A stretch of DNA of 64,000 bases from Nevskia sp. (GTDB lineage Bacteria; Pseudomonadota; Gammaproteobacteria; Nevskiales; Nevskiaceae): contig JAKFUK010000004.1 in the NCBI GenBank assembly GCA_021732745.1, positions 124,001 to 188,000 on the forward strand, in the 5' to 3' direction. Under the pieces are notes generated by a model. The model saw only the letters and a list, made by a program, of their open reading frames with translations. It was not told the origin of the DNA and searched no databases. The position numbers were made by a program, and so were the translations under genes. Shown here in pieces: positions 54,072 through 62,204 of this stretch; within the stretch, counting starts at the first letter, position 1, and each line of letters begins with the position of its first letter.

Positions 54072-54947
54072 CTACTTCGTTACCGACTGGATCCAGTCGG
54101 TGAACGCCGACACGCGCGTGTAGACCCCCGGTACGCCCGGCCGCGCACAGCCGAAGCCGAACGACACCACACCGACGAGCACCTTGCCGTAGATCGGTGC
54201 CGCCATTACCAGCGGTCCGCCGCTATCGCCTTGGCAGCTATCGACCCCGCCCTGCGGGTAGCCCGCACAGATCGACCTCGAAAGATCGGTCATGCCGTAG
54301 GTCTTGCCGCAGGCTTCCTCGGTGACCACCGGCAACGCTGCGGCTTGCAGCGAAGTCGCGCCGAGCGCGGCATTCTCCCGCTGCTTGCCCCAGCCGCTGA
54401 CCACCATGCAGCCCTCTGCCTTGACGTACTTCGCGTCGAATGAAGGCTTGGCGAGGGCGATGATGCTCCCACGGCCGACCGGCGCGCGCAGTCGAGCCAG
54501 CGCGATGTCGTAGCCACCGCGGGGATCGGGATTGGCCAGCCAGTTCGGGTGAACGATCACTTTTTCGAACGGCGATCCTTCATCGGACGGCGACAATGTG
54601 CCGCGATTCAGCACGGCGCGAACCTTGCCGGCAGGCGCATATTCGCTGCGCAGGTCGAACTTTTGTCCTTCGTCTTGCACTGAATACACGCAGTGGGCTG
54701 CCGTAAGCACCCAGTGCTCGCCGATCACGGTGCCGCCGCAGTAGTGCTTGCCGCCGAACTGCAACGAGACCTGCCAAGGATAGTTGCCGATCGGCACTGA
54801 CTCGCCTCCGATCACACGCGTGAGCGTGCCCTGATCCCCCGAAACCTGCGGACAGACGCGCGATGTTGATTCGGCATTTGCCGATGTCGCGGCCAGAATC
54901 AGCGGCATGACGATCACCCGAGCAAGCTGCTGCCAGTAGCGCCCCAT
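54072..54947 (-). CDS. Trypsin-like serine protease (S1 family) with zymogen-type pro-region
   Basis: 291 residues from ATG 54947, preceded by GGGGGG. Signal peptide (MPLILAATSANA), short pro-region, then RVIGGESVPIGNYPWQVSLQ: cleavage after the arginine would give a free VIGG N-terminus as in chymotrypsin-fold zymogens. Catalytic triad: His in LTAAHC, Asp in YDIALARL, Ser in CQGDSGGP. The Asp six residues before the serine (GVDSCQGDSGGP) predicts trypsin-like cleavage after Arg/Lys. Three or more disulfides expected. A small GCCGG stem precedes the ribosome site. In a locus with eight caspase-like proteins and a serpin this could be part of a cascade (inference). Confidence 0.93.
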   Translation of the reverse strand: MGRYWQQLARVIVMPLILAATSANAESTSRVCPQVSGDQGTLTRVIGGESVPIGNYPWQVSLQFGGKHYCGGTVIGEHWVLTAAHCVYSVQDEGQKFDLRSEYAPAGKVRAVLNRGTLSPSDEGSPFEKVIVHPNWLANPDPRGGYDIALARLRAPVGRGSIIALAKPSFDAKYVKAEGCMVVSGWGKQRENAALGATSLQAAALPVVTEEACGKTYGMTDLSRSICAGYPQGGVDSCQGDSGGPLVMAAPIYGKVLVGVVSFGFGCARPGVPGVYTRVSAFTDWIQSVTK

Positions 54948-55005
54948 TTGAACCCCCCACCGGCTTCATGCCGGCTTTTGGCTTTGGTTGATGAATCCTG
55001 TGCAG

Positions 55006-55672
55006 CTATTTCGAAACCCGGTAAGTCGCCACCGCTTCCCAGTAGTCCTGCTCGATCGGTTTGACCGATCGGGTCCCTGCTGACTTGCCGATCACCATGA
55101 CATCGTCCGGCGACAGCTGATCTGCCAGCGAGCGCGTGAAGTGCGCGTTGACCTGCTCGACGAGGTCGTCACCATCGTGCTGGGCGCGGAAAGCGGACGG
55201 CAAGCAGTACACCTGGCCTGCCGGCACCGAGAACCCTTTCTCGACCTTGGGATACAGGCGCACGATATCGGCGGATTGCGGGCCGGTACCGTGATTCACC
55301 CGGTTCCAGAGCGAGACGTACAGCGGATCAACGCCGTCCGCTTCGGGCGGGAGCAGACAGATTCGCAGCCGAGCCTTGTCCTGGAGTTCGATGATGCGCG
55401 CAGACAGTTGCGACTCACCGTCGTCACTGACCATCTCGATCGAGCGGCTGCCCTCGGTGCTGAGGATCTCGAGCGCCTCATCCCGCTTCTTGCCGTGTAG
55501 CGCCAGACGGTTCGCAACATTCTCAGGAAGGATGACGACCCGTGCGGCACTACCATCCGTGCCTCTGGCCAGCGTACGAGGGTCGATGCCGAAAACGTTC
55601 GGCCGACATGGCCACCGGCAACACGCCGAGCAGCGCAAGGCCGAGCACTATCCTGCTCAATTGTCGGCTCAT
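55006..55672 (-). pseudogene. Exported protein gene with an apparent frameshift
   Basis: ATG 55672, one base after the OmpA-like stop, opens MSRQLSRIVLGLALLGVLPV followed by AMSA, a clear signal peptide, but this frame soon stops. A second frame overlaps it and continues from NVFGIDPRTLARGTDGSAAR to YWEAVATYRVSK at 55006. One extra base around 55596-55603 would join them into a normal ~220-residue exported protein. Either a real inactivating frameshift or a sequence error. No family recognised; the body is mixed alpha/beta (RLRICLLPPEADGVDPLYVS). Confidence 0.6.
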
Positions 55673-55673
55673 G

Positions 55674-56168
55674 TCACTGACCCCGGCGCACGATTTCCAC
55701 ACGCCGCTGCCGGCCGTCGGTGCTGGCAGCGCCCGGAATATGGCGGGATTCGCCATAGCCGATGGCGGTTAGTCGCGCCGCCGCCACGCCCTGCTGCACG
55801 AGATAGGCCTTCGCCGCCTCGGCGCGTCGTTGCGACAGCAGCAGATTGGCTTGATCGGGGCCGACGGAATCGGTATGGCCTTCAATGATGAATGTCAGCG
55901 CCGCCAGCTCGGGGCTATTCAGCGCAAGCGCCGTGGTGTCGAGGATGCTGCGGCCCTGTGGGGAAAGCTCCGCCGAGGCAAAGGCGAACGTCACCGGCAA
56001 CGCGATACTGACTTCAGCGCCGGCAGTTGAGGCGGGCTGCTGAAGAATCTCGACGATCATGCCGCGTTCGACCGCGGTACCGGCTTCGGTGCGGTTGCGG
56101 TTGTCCTGCGCCAGGGCCGACGTGCCGCCGAAAGCCAGTGCCGCAATAATGGGAATCCAGGTTTTCAT
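55674..56168 (-). CDS. OmpA-family peptidoglycan-associated protein
   Basis: 164 residues. Signal peptide (IIAALAFGGTSALA), then an OmpA C-terminal domain: TFAFASAELSPQGRSILDTT, FIIEGHTDSVGPDQANLLLS, QRRAEAAKAYLV, GYGESRHIPGA and RRVEIV. The NxxLSxxRA-type motif (NLLLSQRRAEA), with the conserved arginine, and the GHTD aspartate bind diaminopimelate of peptidoglycan. Soluble periplasmic protein, since no lipobox or barrel is present. Middle gene of the 57449-55006 operon. Confidence 0.9.
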   Translation of the reverse strand: MKTWIPIIAALAFGGTSALAQDNRNRTEAGTAVERGMIVEILQQPASTAGAEVSIALPVTFAFASAELSPQGRSILDTTALALNSPELAALTFIIEGHTDSVGPDQANLLLSQRRAEAAKAYLVQQGVAAARLTAIGYGESRHIPGAASTDGRQRRVEIVRRGQ

Positions 56169-56198
56169 GGGAACTCCGAAGTAGGGTCGGCGCTGGGT

Positions 56199-57449
56199 TC
56201 AGCGGCTCAGCTGGTAGGTGACCGCCTTGCGGCCAACCAGACCATCGCCCTTGTCGCTGAGGATCTGCGACAGGGTCATCGTCGGCTTCGCGCCGGCGAT
56301 CGCGGTACGGCCGGTGATCACATCCCAGAAGGTCCGGTTCTGCGCGCAGACTGCCAGCAGCGTCTGCTGGCCAGGCTCGCCGACCAGCGTGATCTGCGTA
56401 TCGCCCTTGGCGCGCGGGAAGAACTCGGTCCTGCCTTCCTTCAAGGTCAGCGCTTCGTCGAGCTTCGTCGGGTACAGGATCGTGTAATCGCCCTTGTGGT
56501 CGATATTGACGATGCGCAGGTCGCAGCGGCGTTCTGCGGCCACCGAGAACTTGAGCTGCTCACCGACGCGGTAGGACGGCTGGTCGACGGTCAACACCAG
56601 ACCGAAATCGGACTGCAGCGGCGGCAGCGCGTACGGCGCTGGCGCAGGCGTCGGCTCGGCAGGCGCTTCCTCGTCAGGCGATTCCGTGACCTGCACCGTG
56701 GTATCCGGCGTCGTCACGGTGACTTGGGTGGCACCGGTGACCACGGTGGTCGTGGTGCCGGCCACCGTCGCGGCGGGCGTGGTTCCGGCAGCAGGAGTGG
56801 CGGCAACCGTCGGTGCGGGCACCACGCTGTACCGCAGCGAACGGCTGGCGAACTTCGCCTTCGGCGCTTCGGTCACCACTACCTGCATGCCGCGCACGTA
56901 TTCCTGCGAGGTCACCGGCAGCGGTGCGAACACCTGCTGGCCGCGCTCGGCCTTGACACCCGGCAACTCCACCGACGCTGAGGTCGTGGCGACAGCAGTC
57001 AGCGTGCTCAGGCCATGCGGTGCGGTCACCCGGATGCCCGGGCACACCAGATTGCCAGCGCGGCCGACACCGACTTCCACCCGCTGGCCTGCCTTCAGGC
57101 GGTTGTCAGTCTGGCAGGCGTTCGGGAACAGCACGGTCTTGACGCCCTGGCTGTCGACGTCGAGCAGCACCACCCGTGCGTCCTGGTTGACCTTCAGGAA
57201 CAGGCGTGCGCGCTCGCCTTCGGTGTAGATGCCGCTTTCGCGATCAGTGGTCAGGCTCAGCTTCAGGTTCGACGGTGGAACGGCGACGCTGGTGATCGTC
57301 ACTTGTTCGACATGCATGCCGCGGGTGTCGATTTCGTCGGCGGCGACAGCAGCGAGGTGAGGGAGGCTCAGCGCCAGCAGCGCGGCGGTGATGGCCTTCA
57401 ATGCCGACATCGGCAGCGGCGAGCGGGGGTGAATCGGGTTGTGCGTCAT
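56199..57449 (-). CDS. Exported protein with two DUF4384-type domains
   Basis: 416 residues from ATG 57449, preceded by GGAGA. Signal peptide (LLALSLPHLAAVAA). First DUF4384-like domain near residues 60-175 (LKLSLTTDRESGIYTEGERA, ARVVLLDVDSQGVKTVLFPN); a threonine/valine/proline-rich linker (about 220-290); second domain near 295-395 (LVLTVDQPSYRVGEQLKFSV, LRIVNIDHKGDYTILYPTKL). DUF4384 occurs with caspase-like and kinase-like proteins in other bacteria. First gene of an operon with the OmpA-like and frameshifted genes. Confidence 0.75.
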   Translation of the reverse strand: MTHNPIHPRSPLPMSALKAITAALLALSLPHLAAVAADEIDTRGMHVEQVTITSVAVPPSNLKLSLTTDRESGIYTEGERARLFLKVNQDARVVLLDVDSQGVKTVLFPNACQTDNRLKAGQRVEVGVGRAGNLVCPGIRVTAPHGLSTLTAVATTSASVELPGVKAERGQQVFAPLPVTSQEYVRGMQVVVTEAPKAKFASRSLRYSVVPAPTVAATPAAGTTPAATVAGTTTTVVTGATQVTVTTPDTTVQVTESPDEEAPAEPTPAPAPYALPPLQSDFGLVLTVDQPSYRVGEQLKFSVAAERRCDLRIVNIDHKGDYTILYPTKLDEALTLKEGRTEFFPRAKGDTQITLVGEPGQQTLLAVCAQNRTFWDVITGRTAIAGAKPTMTLSQILSDKGDGLVGRKAVTYQLSR

Positions 57450-57486
57450 TTCTGGTCTCCGTGAGGCCCGTTGGGGGTCAATGAGG

Positions 57487-57496
57487 TATCGGGATG
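57487..57496 (-). promoter_or_regulatory. Regulatory word CATCCCGATA before the DUF4384-OmpA operon
   Basis: Exact copy in the context AAGACCATCCCGATACCTC, 37 bases before ATG 57449. Confidence 0.6.
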
Positions 57497-57516
57497 GTCT
57501 TGATCGGCAGCGCGGA

Positions 57517-59328
57517 TCAGCGAAGGCGCAGGTTGCTGAAGCTGATCGGCGTCTCGATGCGATCGCGTCCGTCGAGCTCCTTCACGAAGAAGCTGCTCGT
57601 CATCGAAAGACGACTGCCAGTCACCTCATCGCTGCTGTGCAGCAGCCAAGTCACGGACGTGGTCTGGCCGGGTTCAAGCAGCACTCCGTAGTAAGAATCG
57701 GTGATGCTTACGTCGTTGTCACCAAACTCCTCGCCCAACTCGGTCTGGGCTGACATGGAGTGGTTCGTACGTACTGGAACGAGCCAGATGTACCCGCGTG
57801 CAGTGGAGGTAACGTCCCCAGCCACCACTATGTTGCGTCCGCCTTTCAGTGCGCGAACGGCTGTGACACGGACGCGAAAATGCTGATTTCCGAACACCGG
57901 CTCGGCCGGCTGAGGAATCAGGCCATCCGGCGGCGTGTCCGCTGATTCCTGCGGTAGCGGAAGGTTGTGAAGCACGATCGGGGCTTCCAAATGCTGGTTG
58001 TTTTCGGTGTCCTTCAGTGAAAATTTGCTGCGCATCGACAATCGCCGGCCCAGAACCGCCGAAGCGCTGTGCAATTGCCAGGTGATCAGTATCGATTGAC
58101 CAGGCTGCAGCAGGATGCCGTTGTAGCTGTCTTTAATGCTGACAGTGTTTGTTCCCGAATCCCTGTAGAAGCCGAACAGTTCGCCAATCTCAGTCTGCCC
58201 GCTGATGGAATAGTTTTTCCCCTCAGGAATCAGGCGGATTTCCTTGCTGCTGGTCGACGTCAGTTCTGCCGATACCACCACCGTACGTCCGCGTTGCTGT
58301 CCCTTCTGGAACCGCACCCCCGTGACCCGGACACTGAAGAAGCGACCTTTGTAGGCGATCTCTTCCAGCGCTGGCGATGCGGCGGGCGCATTCGTCGATG
58401 CTGACGCCGTGGATGCGCTGGAAGCGGTGCTCGATGCAGGAACCGGTGCAGGTGCGGCAGCCACGGCAGCAGGCGGCGCGCTCCCTGAGTTGACCGGGCC
58501 AACACTGGGCGCGGATTCTGCCGGCTTCAGGTAGTACGGCTGCGTCAGCTTGGCCTCCCACATCGGGTGCTGGTCGGGTGCCTTGGTCGTCACGATTTGC
58601 AGCACGCGGCCCATCAGGTCGTCGATGCGCAGGCCGGGTTCGTCCATCAGTTGCAGCAGCGTGCCGGTGAACAGGCCATTGCGGCCGCTGCCGTCATCTG
58701 CGGTCTGGCCTTCGCTTGCGGCGTAGGCAATGAAGCTGCCGACCGGTGCCGCCATCCGTGACAGGCCACGACTGCCGTCGCGTTTGCCGGGCAGGCGGTT
58801 GTTGCGGCAGGCGTCGAGGATCAGCACATTGACGCCGCCGCCACGATCTTCCAGCCGGCTCAGTACGCTGCGCGCCGATACGGCGAACTCCGGAAGGTCC
58901 TCGCGCGCCTGAATTTCGCGGTCATCGACCGGAATCAGGTAGTTGTCGTTGTCGCCACTCAAGCCGTGGCCGGCGAAGTAGAACAGCGCTTCGTCGCCCG
59001 ACTTCGCGGCTTGGCCGAGCGACCGGATCAGCAGCTTCATCTGCGCCGCCGTCTGGTTCTGGTGCGCCTTGTCACCGACCAGCTTGAAGCCCAGCGCCTG
59101 AAGCTTTGCGGCCATGTCGGCCGCGTCATTGGCCGGGTTGCGCAGCGCGGGCATCTTTTCGTATCGCTCGTTGCCGATCACCAGCGCGATGCGCGCCGCC
59201 TGTGCCGGCAACGCCACCTGGATCAGCGCCAGCATCAGCAGGATCACCCGGCCAATCTGCTGCCGGCTGTGTCTGCGGCGGGTCAGGAAGCAACGAAGCA
59301 CATCGAGGCAGCATGACAATGACGGCAT
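57517..59328 (-). CDS. Exported caspase-like protein with two tandem beta-sandwich-like domains
   Basis: 603 residues from ATG 59328 (the upstream frame crosses a terminator hairpin). Signal peptide (VILLMLALIQVALPAQA), caspase-like domain ARIALVIGNERYE, His121 in FAGHG, Cys174 in DACRNN. After a proline/alanine/serine-rich linker come two related domains near residues 330-460 and 480-603, recognisable by repeated patterns: FFSVRVTGVRF / HFRVRVTAVRA, DSYNGILLQPGQSILITWQL / DSYYGVLLEPGQTTSVTWLL, RRLSMRSKFSLK / SRLSMTSSFFVK. They resemble immunoglobulin-like or DUF4352-type sandwiches. No FGE domain and no variable repeat. Confidence 0.87.
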   Translation of the reverse strand: MPSLSCCLDVLRCFLTRRRHSRQQIGRVILLMLALIQVALPAQAARIALVIGNERYEKMPALRNPANDAADMAAKLQALGFKLVGDKAHQNQTAAQMKLLIRSLGQAAKSGDEALFYFAGHGLSGDNDNYLIPVDDREIQAREDLPEFAVSARSVLSRLEDRGGGVNVLILDACRNNRLPGKRDGSRGLSRMAAPVGSFIAYAASEGQTADDGSGRNGLFTGTLLQLMDEPGLRIDDLMGRVLQIVTTKAPDQHPMWEAKLTQPYYLKPAESAPSVGPVNSGSAPPAAVAAAPAPVPASSTASSASTASASTNAPAASPALEEIAYKGRFFSVRVTGVRFQKGQQRGRTVVVSAELTSTSSKEIRLIPEGKNYSISGQTEIGELFGFYRDSGTNTVSIKDSYNGILLQPGQSILITWQLHSASAVLGRRLSMRSKFSLKDTENNQHLEAPIVLHNLPLPQESADTPPDGLIPQPAEPVFGNQHFRVRVTAVRALKGGRNIVVAGDVTSTARGYIWLVPVRTNHSMSAQTELGEEFGDNDVSITDSYYGVLLEPGQTTSVTWLLHSSDEVTGSRLSMTSSFFVKELDGRDRIETPISFSNLRLR

Positions 59329-59375
59329 GGGTCGGTCACCGATGTCAGATGGAGGAAGCGGCGGCTGCAACGGCA

Positions 59376-59410
59376 AAAGCCCTCGCACGCCAAGGGTGTG
59401 CGAGGGCTTT
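59376..59410. terminator. Strong hairpin terminator
   Basis: A perfect 13-base-pair stem, AAAGCCCTCGCAC (59376-59388) and GTGCGAGGGCTTT (59398-59410). It stands just after the stop of the 59419 gene (minus strand) and before the 57517 gene, so it should end the first transcript; its symmetry allows action in both directions. Confidence 0.8.
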
Positions 59411-59418
59411 CAACCTGC

Positions 59419-60186
59419 TTACTTCTTGTAGCGCTGGCCGGTCGGCGTATCGAAGAAGATGCCTTCTTCAACGATACGGCCATCCTTGTCGATCTTCTGG
59501 CCGGTCGGCGTGTCGATGAAAATGCCCTCCTCGACGATGCGGCCGTCCTCGTTGACCTTGATGCCGGTCCGCTCGTCGAAGAACAGGCCTTCATTGATCA
59601 GGCGACCGTCCTTGTCCAAGTACTGGCCGGTGCGCTCGTTGAACAGGATGCCGCGCTTGAGAATGCGGCCGTCATCGTCGATAAACGTGCCGCTGTCCTC
59701 ATCGAAGAAGATGCCTTCGGTGACCAGCCGCATGCCGCGCGGACCCACCGGTTGCTCGCGACGTTCCCGCCGTTCGCTGCCGGAGTCGCTGTCATCGTTG
59801 CCACCGAGCATCATGCCGATCAGCCACAGGCTGATCATCAGCGCGACGGCCAGTGCCACCACGATCACAGCCGCATACATCAGCATGCCCCAGGCGGCCA
59901 CCAGATACAGCGCGGCACCGACGCGGATGCCGGACTTCACGCCGCCGTGCTGCATGGCATCGGTCCAGTCGCTGAACTTCACCAGTAGCCACAGCGCCGG
60001 GTTGATCAGCCACTTCCAGATGAAGCCGTCCTTCATCGCCACCAGCCGCTGCTTGCGGCGCAGCCAGTCCTCGAAGCGTTCCAGCGCCACCTCCACGCGC
60101 GGCGAATTGATGGCGGCGATCAGCCCGCCAATCAGCAGCGGTGCCGCGAATGCGGCCCAGTAAAGATAGGTTGTGTTCATGACCAT
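59419..60186 (-). CDS. Membrane protein with five tandem EGIFFD..TG..IDKDGR repeats
   Basis: 255 residues (ATG 60186; ATG 60180 also possible). Hydrophobic segments near residues 5-27, 60-72 and 95-127. The polar C-terminal third consists of about five copies of a 19-23-residue unit: EGIFFDEDSGTFIDDDGRIL, RGILFNERTGQYLDKDGR, EGLFFDERTGIKVNEDGR, EGIFIDTPTGQKIDKDGR, EGIFFDTPTGQRYKK. Such units suggest a beta-solenoid or stacked hairpins; the D.DGR turns could bind calcium. Function unknown. Confidence 0.75.
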   Translation of the reverse strand: MVMNTTYLYWAAFAAPLLIGGLIAAINSPRVEVALERFEDWLRRKQRLVAMKDGFIWKWLINPALWLLVKFSDWTDAMQHGGVKSGIRVGAALYLVAAWGMLMYAAVIVVALAVALMISLWLIGMMLGGNDDSDSGSERRERREQPVGPRGMRLVTEGIFFDEDSGTFIDDDGRILKRGILFNERTGQYLDKDGRLINEGLFFDERTGIKVNEDGRIVEEGIFIDTPTGQKIDKDGRIVEEGIFFDTPTGQRYKK

Positions 60187-60287
60187 GCCCGATGTGCTCC
60201 CTGAGTGGTGTTCCGGATGGATGTCGGCAGGCGCTTGCCGCTCGCTGGATTACTCGGAGCGGATTCTTTTGCGCCTGTCGCAAGGCT

Positions 60288-60297
60288 TATCGGGATG
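60288..60297 (-). promoter_or_regulatory. Regulatory word CATCCCGATA before the repeat membrane protein gene
   Basis: Exact copy, 101 bases before ATG 60186. Confidence 0.55.
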
Positions 60298-60414
60298 ATC
60301 CGAACGGTTGCGTCGGGTCTGACCAGCTTGGGGCCACGGCAGCATTCAGCTTCGGTGAGCGGACGATGTTCCGGACATTGGCTGCGCGCTTCCTGCACCC
60401 GGGTCGGACAAGGA

Positions 60415-60543
60415 AAAAAATCGCGAGCAGGGGGCTACGCCCCCCTGCACCCCACGATTAACAGCTACCGCCACATCAACAGCACGCGCCAGCGGCGCGC
60501 TACAGCAGGGTAAAAGCGTCAGAAGGGTAAGAGGTTAAAAGGG
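60415..60543 (-). terminator. 3' hairpin module after the 60544 gene (copy 3)
   Basis: On the minus strand: GACCGATTGACCC at the gene end, the GCGCGCC-type small hairpin, then GCAGGGGGGC pairing with GCCCCCTGC and a T-run (the plus strand shows a run of A ending at 60420). Nearly the same as the modules after VR1 and VR2, 26 kb away. Confidence 0.8.
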
Positions 60544-62142
60544 TCAATCGGTCCTGGCGAGACGGAAGCCCTGGTAGTTGCTCGCACCCGAGGCGGAGCT
60601 CCTGAAGCGGAACGCCGCACGCTGGAGATCCGGGCTGTTGTTCCACGAGCCGCCGCGCAGCACGCGCCTGGCACAGTTGCCGCCCCCCGCTTCGGTCCAG
60701 GCACTACCGTCCGTCGGTGCACCCCGGTAGCTGTCGTGCCAGCAGTCCTCCGTCCACTCCCAGACGTTGCCGTGAACGTCATGCAGGCCCCAGGCGTTCG
60801 CCGGGAAACTGCCGACAGGGCTGGTGTTCACCCATTGATCCCGGCCCGTCGCCAGTCCTTCGCAGCATTTGTCGTTGCCGTAGTTCGCGTACTCGTGGCT
60901 TGCGGTGTTGCCCCACGAGTATTCTGTGCTCGTCCCCGCTCGTGCCACGTATTCCCATTCCGCTTCCGTCAGCAGACGGTACGCCTTGCCGGTCATTCCG
61001 CTCAGCCACTGAACGTAGGCTTTCGCGTCATCCCAGCTCACGTTGATCACCGGGCGGTTGCCACGACCCCAACCGCTATCGCTGGGCCTGGTCTTGCAGC
61101 CGCCGGCCGCCTCGCAGGCGTCCCATTCCGCGAACGTCACTTCGTACTTGCCGGCCCAGAACGCGCGGATAGGCACTTCGTGGACCGGCTTTTCGCGGTC
61201 CCACCCTATTACGCTCAGATCGCCCATTCGGAACGCGCCTCCAGGGATTCGAACCATCTCCGGGCAGTCCTCGCAGTCCTTGGTGTGACTGACAAATGGC
61301 GCAGGTGCTGGCGTTGGTGGCGGTGGCAATGAAGAAGTTACTGGCGGCACCACTGGATTCAGGCCTGCGGTCTGCACCGGCGTGCCAGGTCGGAAATAGA
61401 ACGGCGGCGTCAGCTTGTACAACTGCACCGGAATCTGCGGCACGGTCTGGTCCCGCGTTTCGCCGTATACGCGCAGTGCCACCTGATCGAGCACGGCCTT
61501 CAGTTCCAGCCCAGGTTCAGCCATGAACTTCGCGAGTGCGGCCGCATACGGGCTGTTTCGTCCTTTTCCGTCGTAGGCCACGGTGCCACTGTCGGTGGCA
61601 AACGCCACCACCGAACCGACGGGGGCCACCATCCGCGCCAGCCCCTTGGTGGCGGACTTGCTGGCCACGGCCAATGTGTTGTTGCGACAGGCATCGAGAA
61701 TGACAATGTTCAGCGGGTTGCCGGCCTGCTCCATCTGTTTGAGCACCCAGTCGGCGTCGACGGCTTCGGGCAACAGGTCCGCTTCGGTGTCGATCTGGCC
61801 TCCGATCGGCAGCAAGTAGTTGCGGCCGTCGGACTGCACGCCGTGGCCGCTGAAATAAAACAGGCCGACACTATAGCGACCGCCGGATGCCAGATCGCGC
61901 CCCAGCGCCTGAATGCTGCGCACCATGGCGCCGCGATCTGCGTTTTCGACATGGCGAACGGTGAAGCCCGCACCTTTCAGCGTGTCGCGGATCAGCGCCG
62001 CGTCATTGACCGGGTTGGTCAGCGGCGCTGCAGCGTAGCGACCGTTGCCGATCACCAGCGCGATGCGGGTTTCTGCACTTGCCGGCGTTGACTCGAAAAG
62101 GACGGCCAGCAGGAGCAAAACGGCAAACAGTTTGTGGTTCAT
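60544..62142 (-). CDS. Exported caspase-like protein with FGE domain (distal DGR target candidate)
   Basis: 532 residues from ATG 62142, which starts the signal peptide (MNHKLFAVLLLLAVLFESTP); the longer frame is not needed. Caspase-like domain TRIALVIGNGRYA, His100 in FSGHG, Cys152 in DACRNN. Proline-rich linker, then the FGE-type domain (DCEDCPEMVRIPGGAFRMGD, YRLLTEAEWEYVARAGTSTE, NVWEWTEDCWHDSY, RRVLRGGSW). The last 115 bases are colinear with VR1/VR2; the right half differs from the template nearly only at adenines, the left half also elsewhere. The 3' module is intact. It lies 62 bases after the FGE-only gene and is probably in its operon. Confidence 0.92.
   Translation of the reverse strand: MNHKLFAVLLLLAVLFESTPASAETRIALVIGNGRYAAAPLTNPVNDAALIRDTLKGAGFTVRHVENADRGAMVRSIQALGRDLASGGRYSVGLFYFSGHGVQSDGRNYLLPIGGQIDTEADLLPEAVDADWVLKQMEQAGNPLNIVILDACRNNTLAVASKSATKGLARMVAPVGSVVAFATDSGTVAYDGKGRNSPYAAALAKFMAEPGLELKAVLDQVALRVYGETRDQTVPQIPVQLYKLTPPFYFRPGTPVQTAGLNPVVPPVTSSLPPPPTPAPAPFVSHTKDCEDCPEMVRIPGGAFRMGDLSVIGWDREKPVHEVPIRAFWAGKYEVTFAEWDACEAAGGCKTRPSDSGWGRGNRPVINVSWDDAKAYVQWLSGMTGKAYRLLTEAEWEYVARAGTSTEYSWGNTASHEYANYGNDKCCEGLATGRDQWVNTSPVGSFPANAWGLHDVHGNVWEWTEDCWHDSYRGAPTDGSAWTEAGGGNCARRVLRGGSWNNSPDLQRAAFRFRSSASGASNYQGFRLARTD
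60554..60668 (-). repeat. Distal variable-repeat candidate (60544 gene)
   Basis: 115 bases, gap-free against the template. From CAGGA(A/G)C onward, five or six template adenines are changed and only one non-adenine (T to C in TTCTGT). Before that, several C/G positions also differ. A mixed history is likely: older divergence plus possibly newer adenine-directed change. Confidence 0.65.
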
Positions 62143-62204
62143 GGCGTACGGACCGGCGTTGTTCTGCTGAGGCGGCGACAACTGTCTAGCTGACGAAATC
62201 AAGG

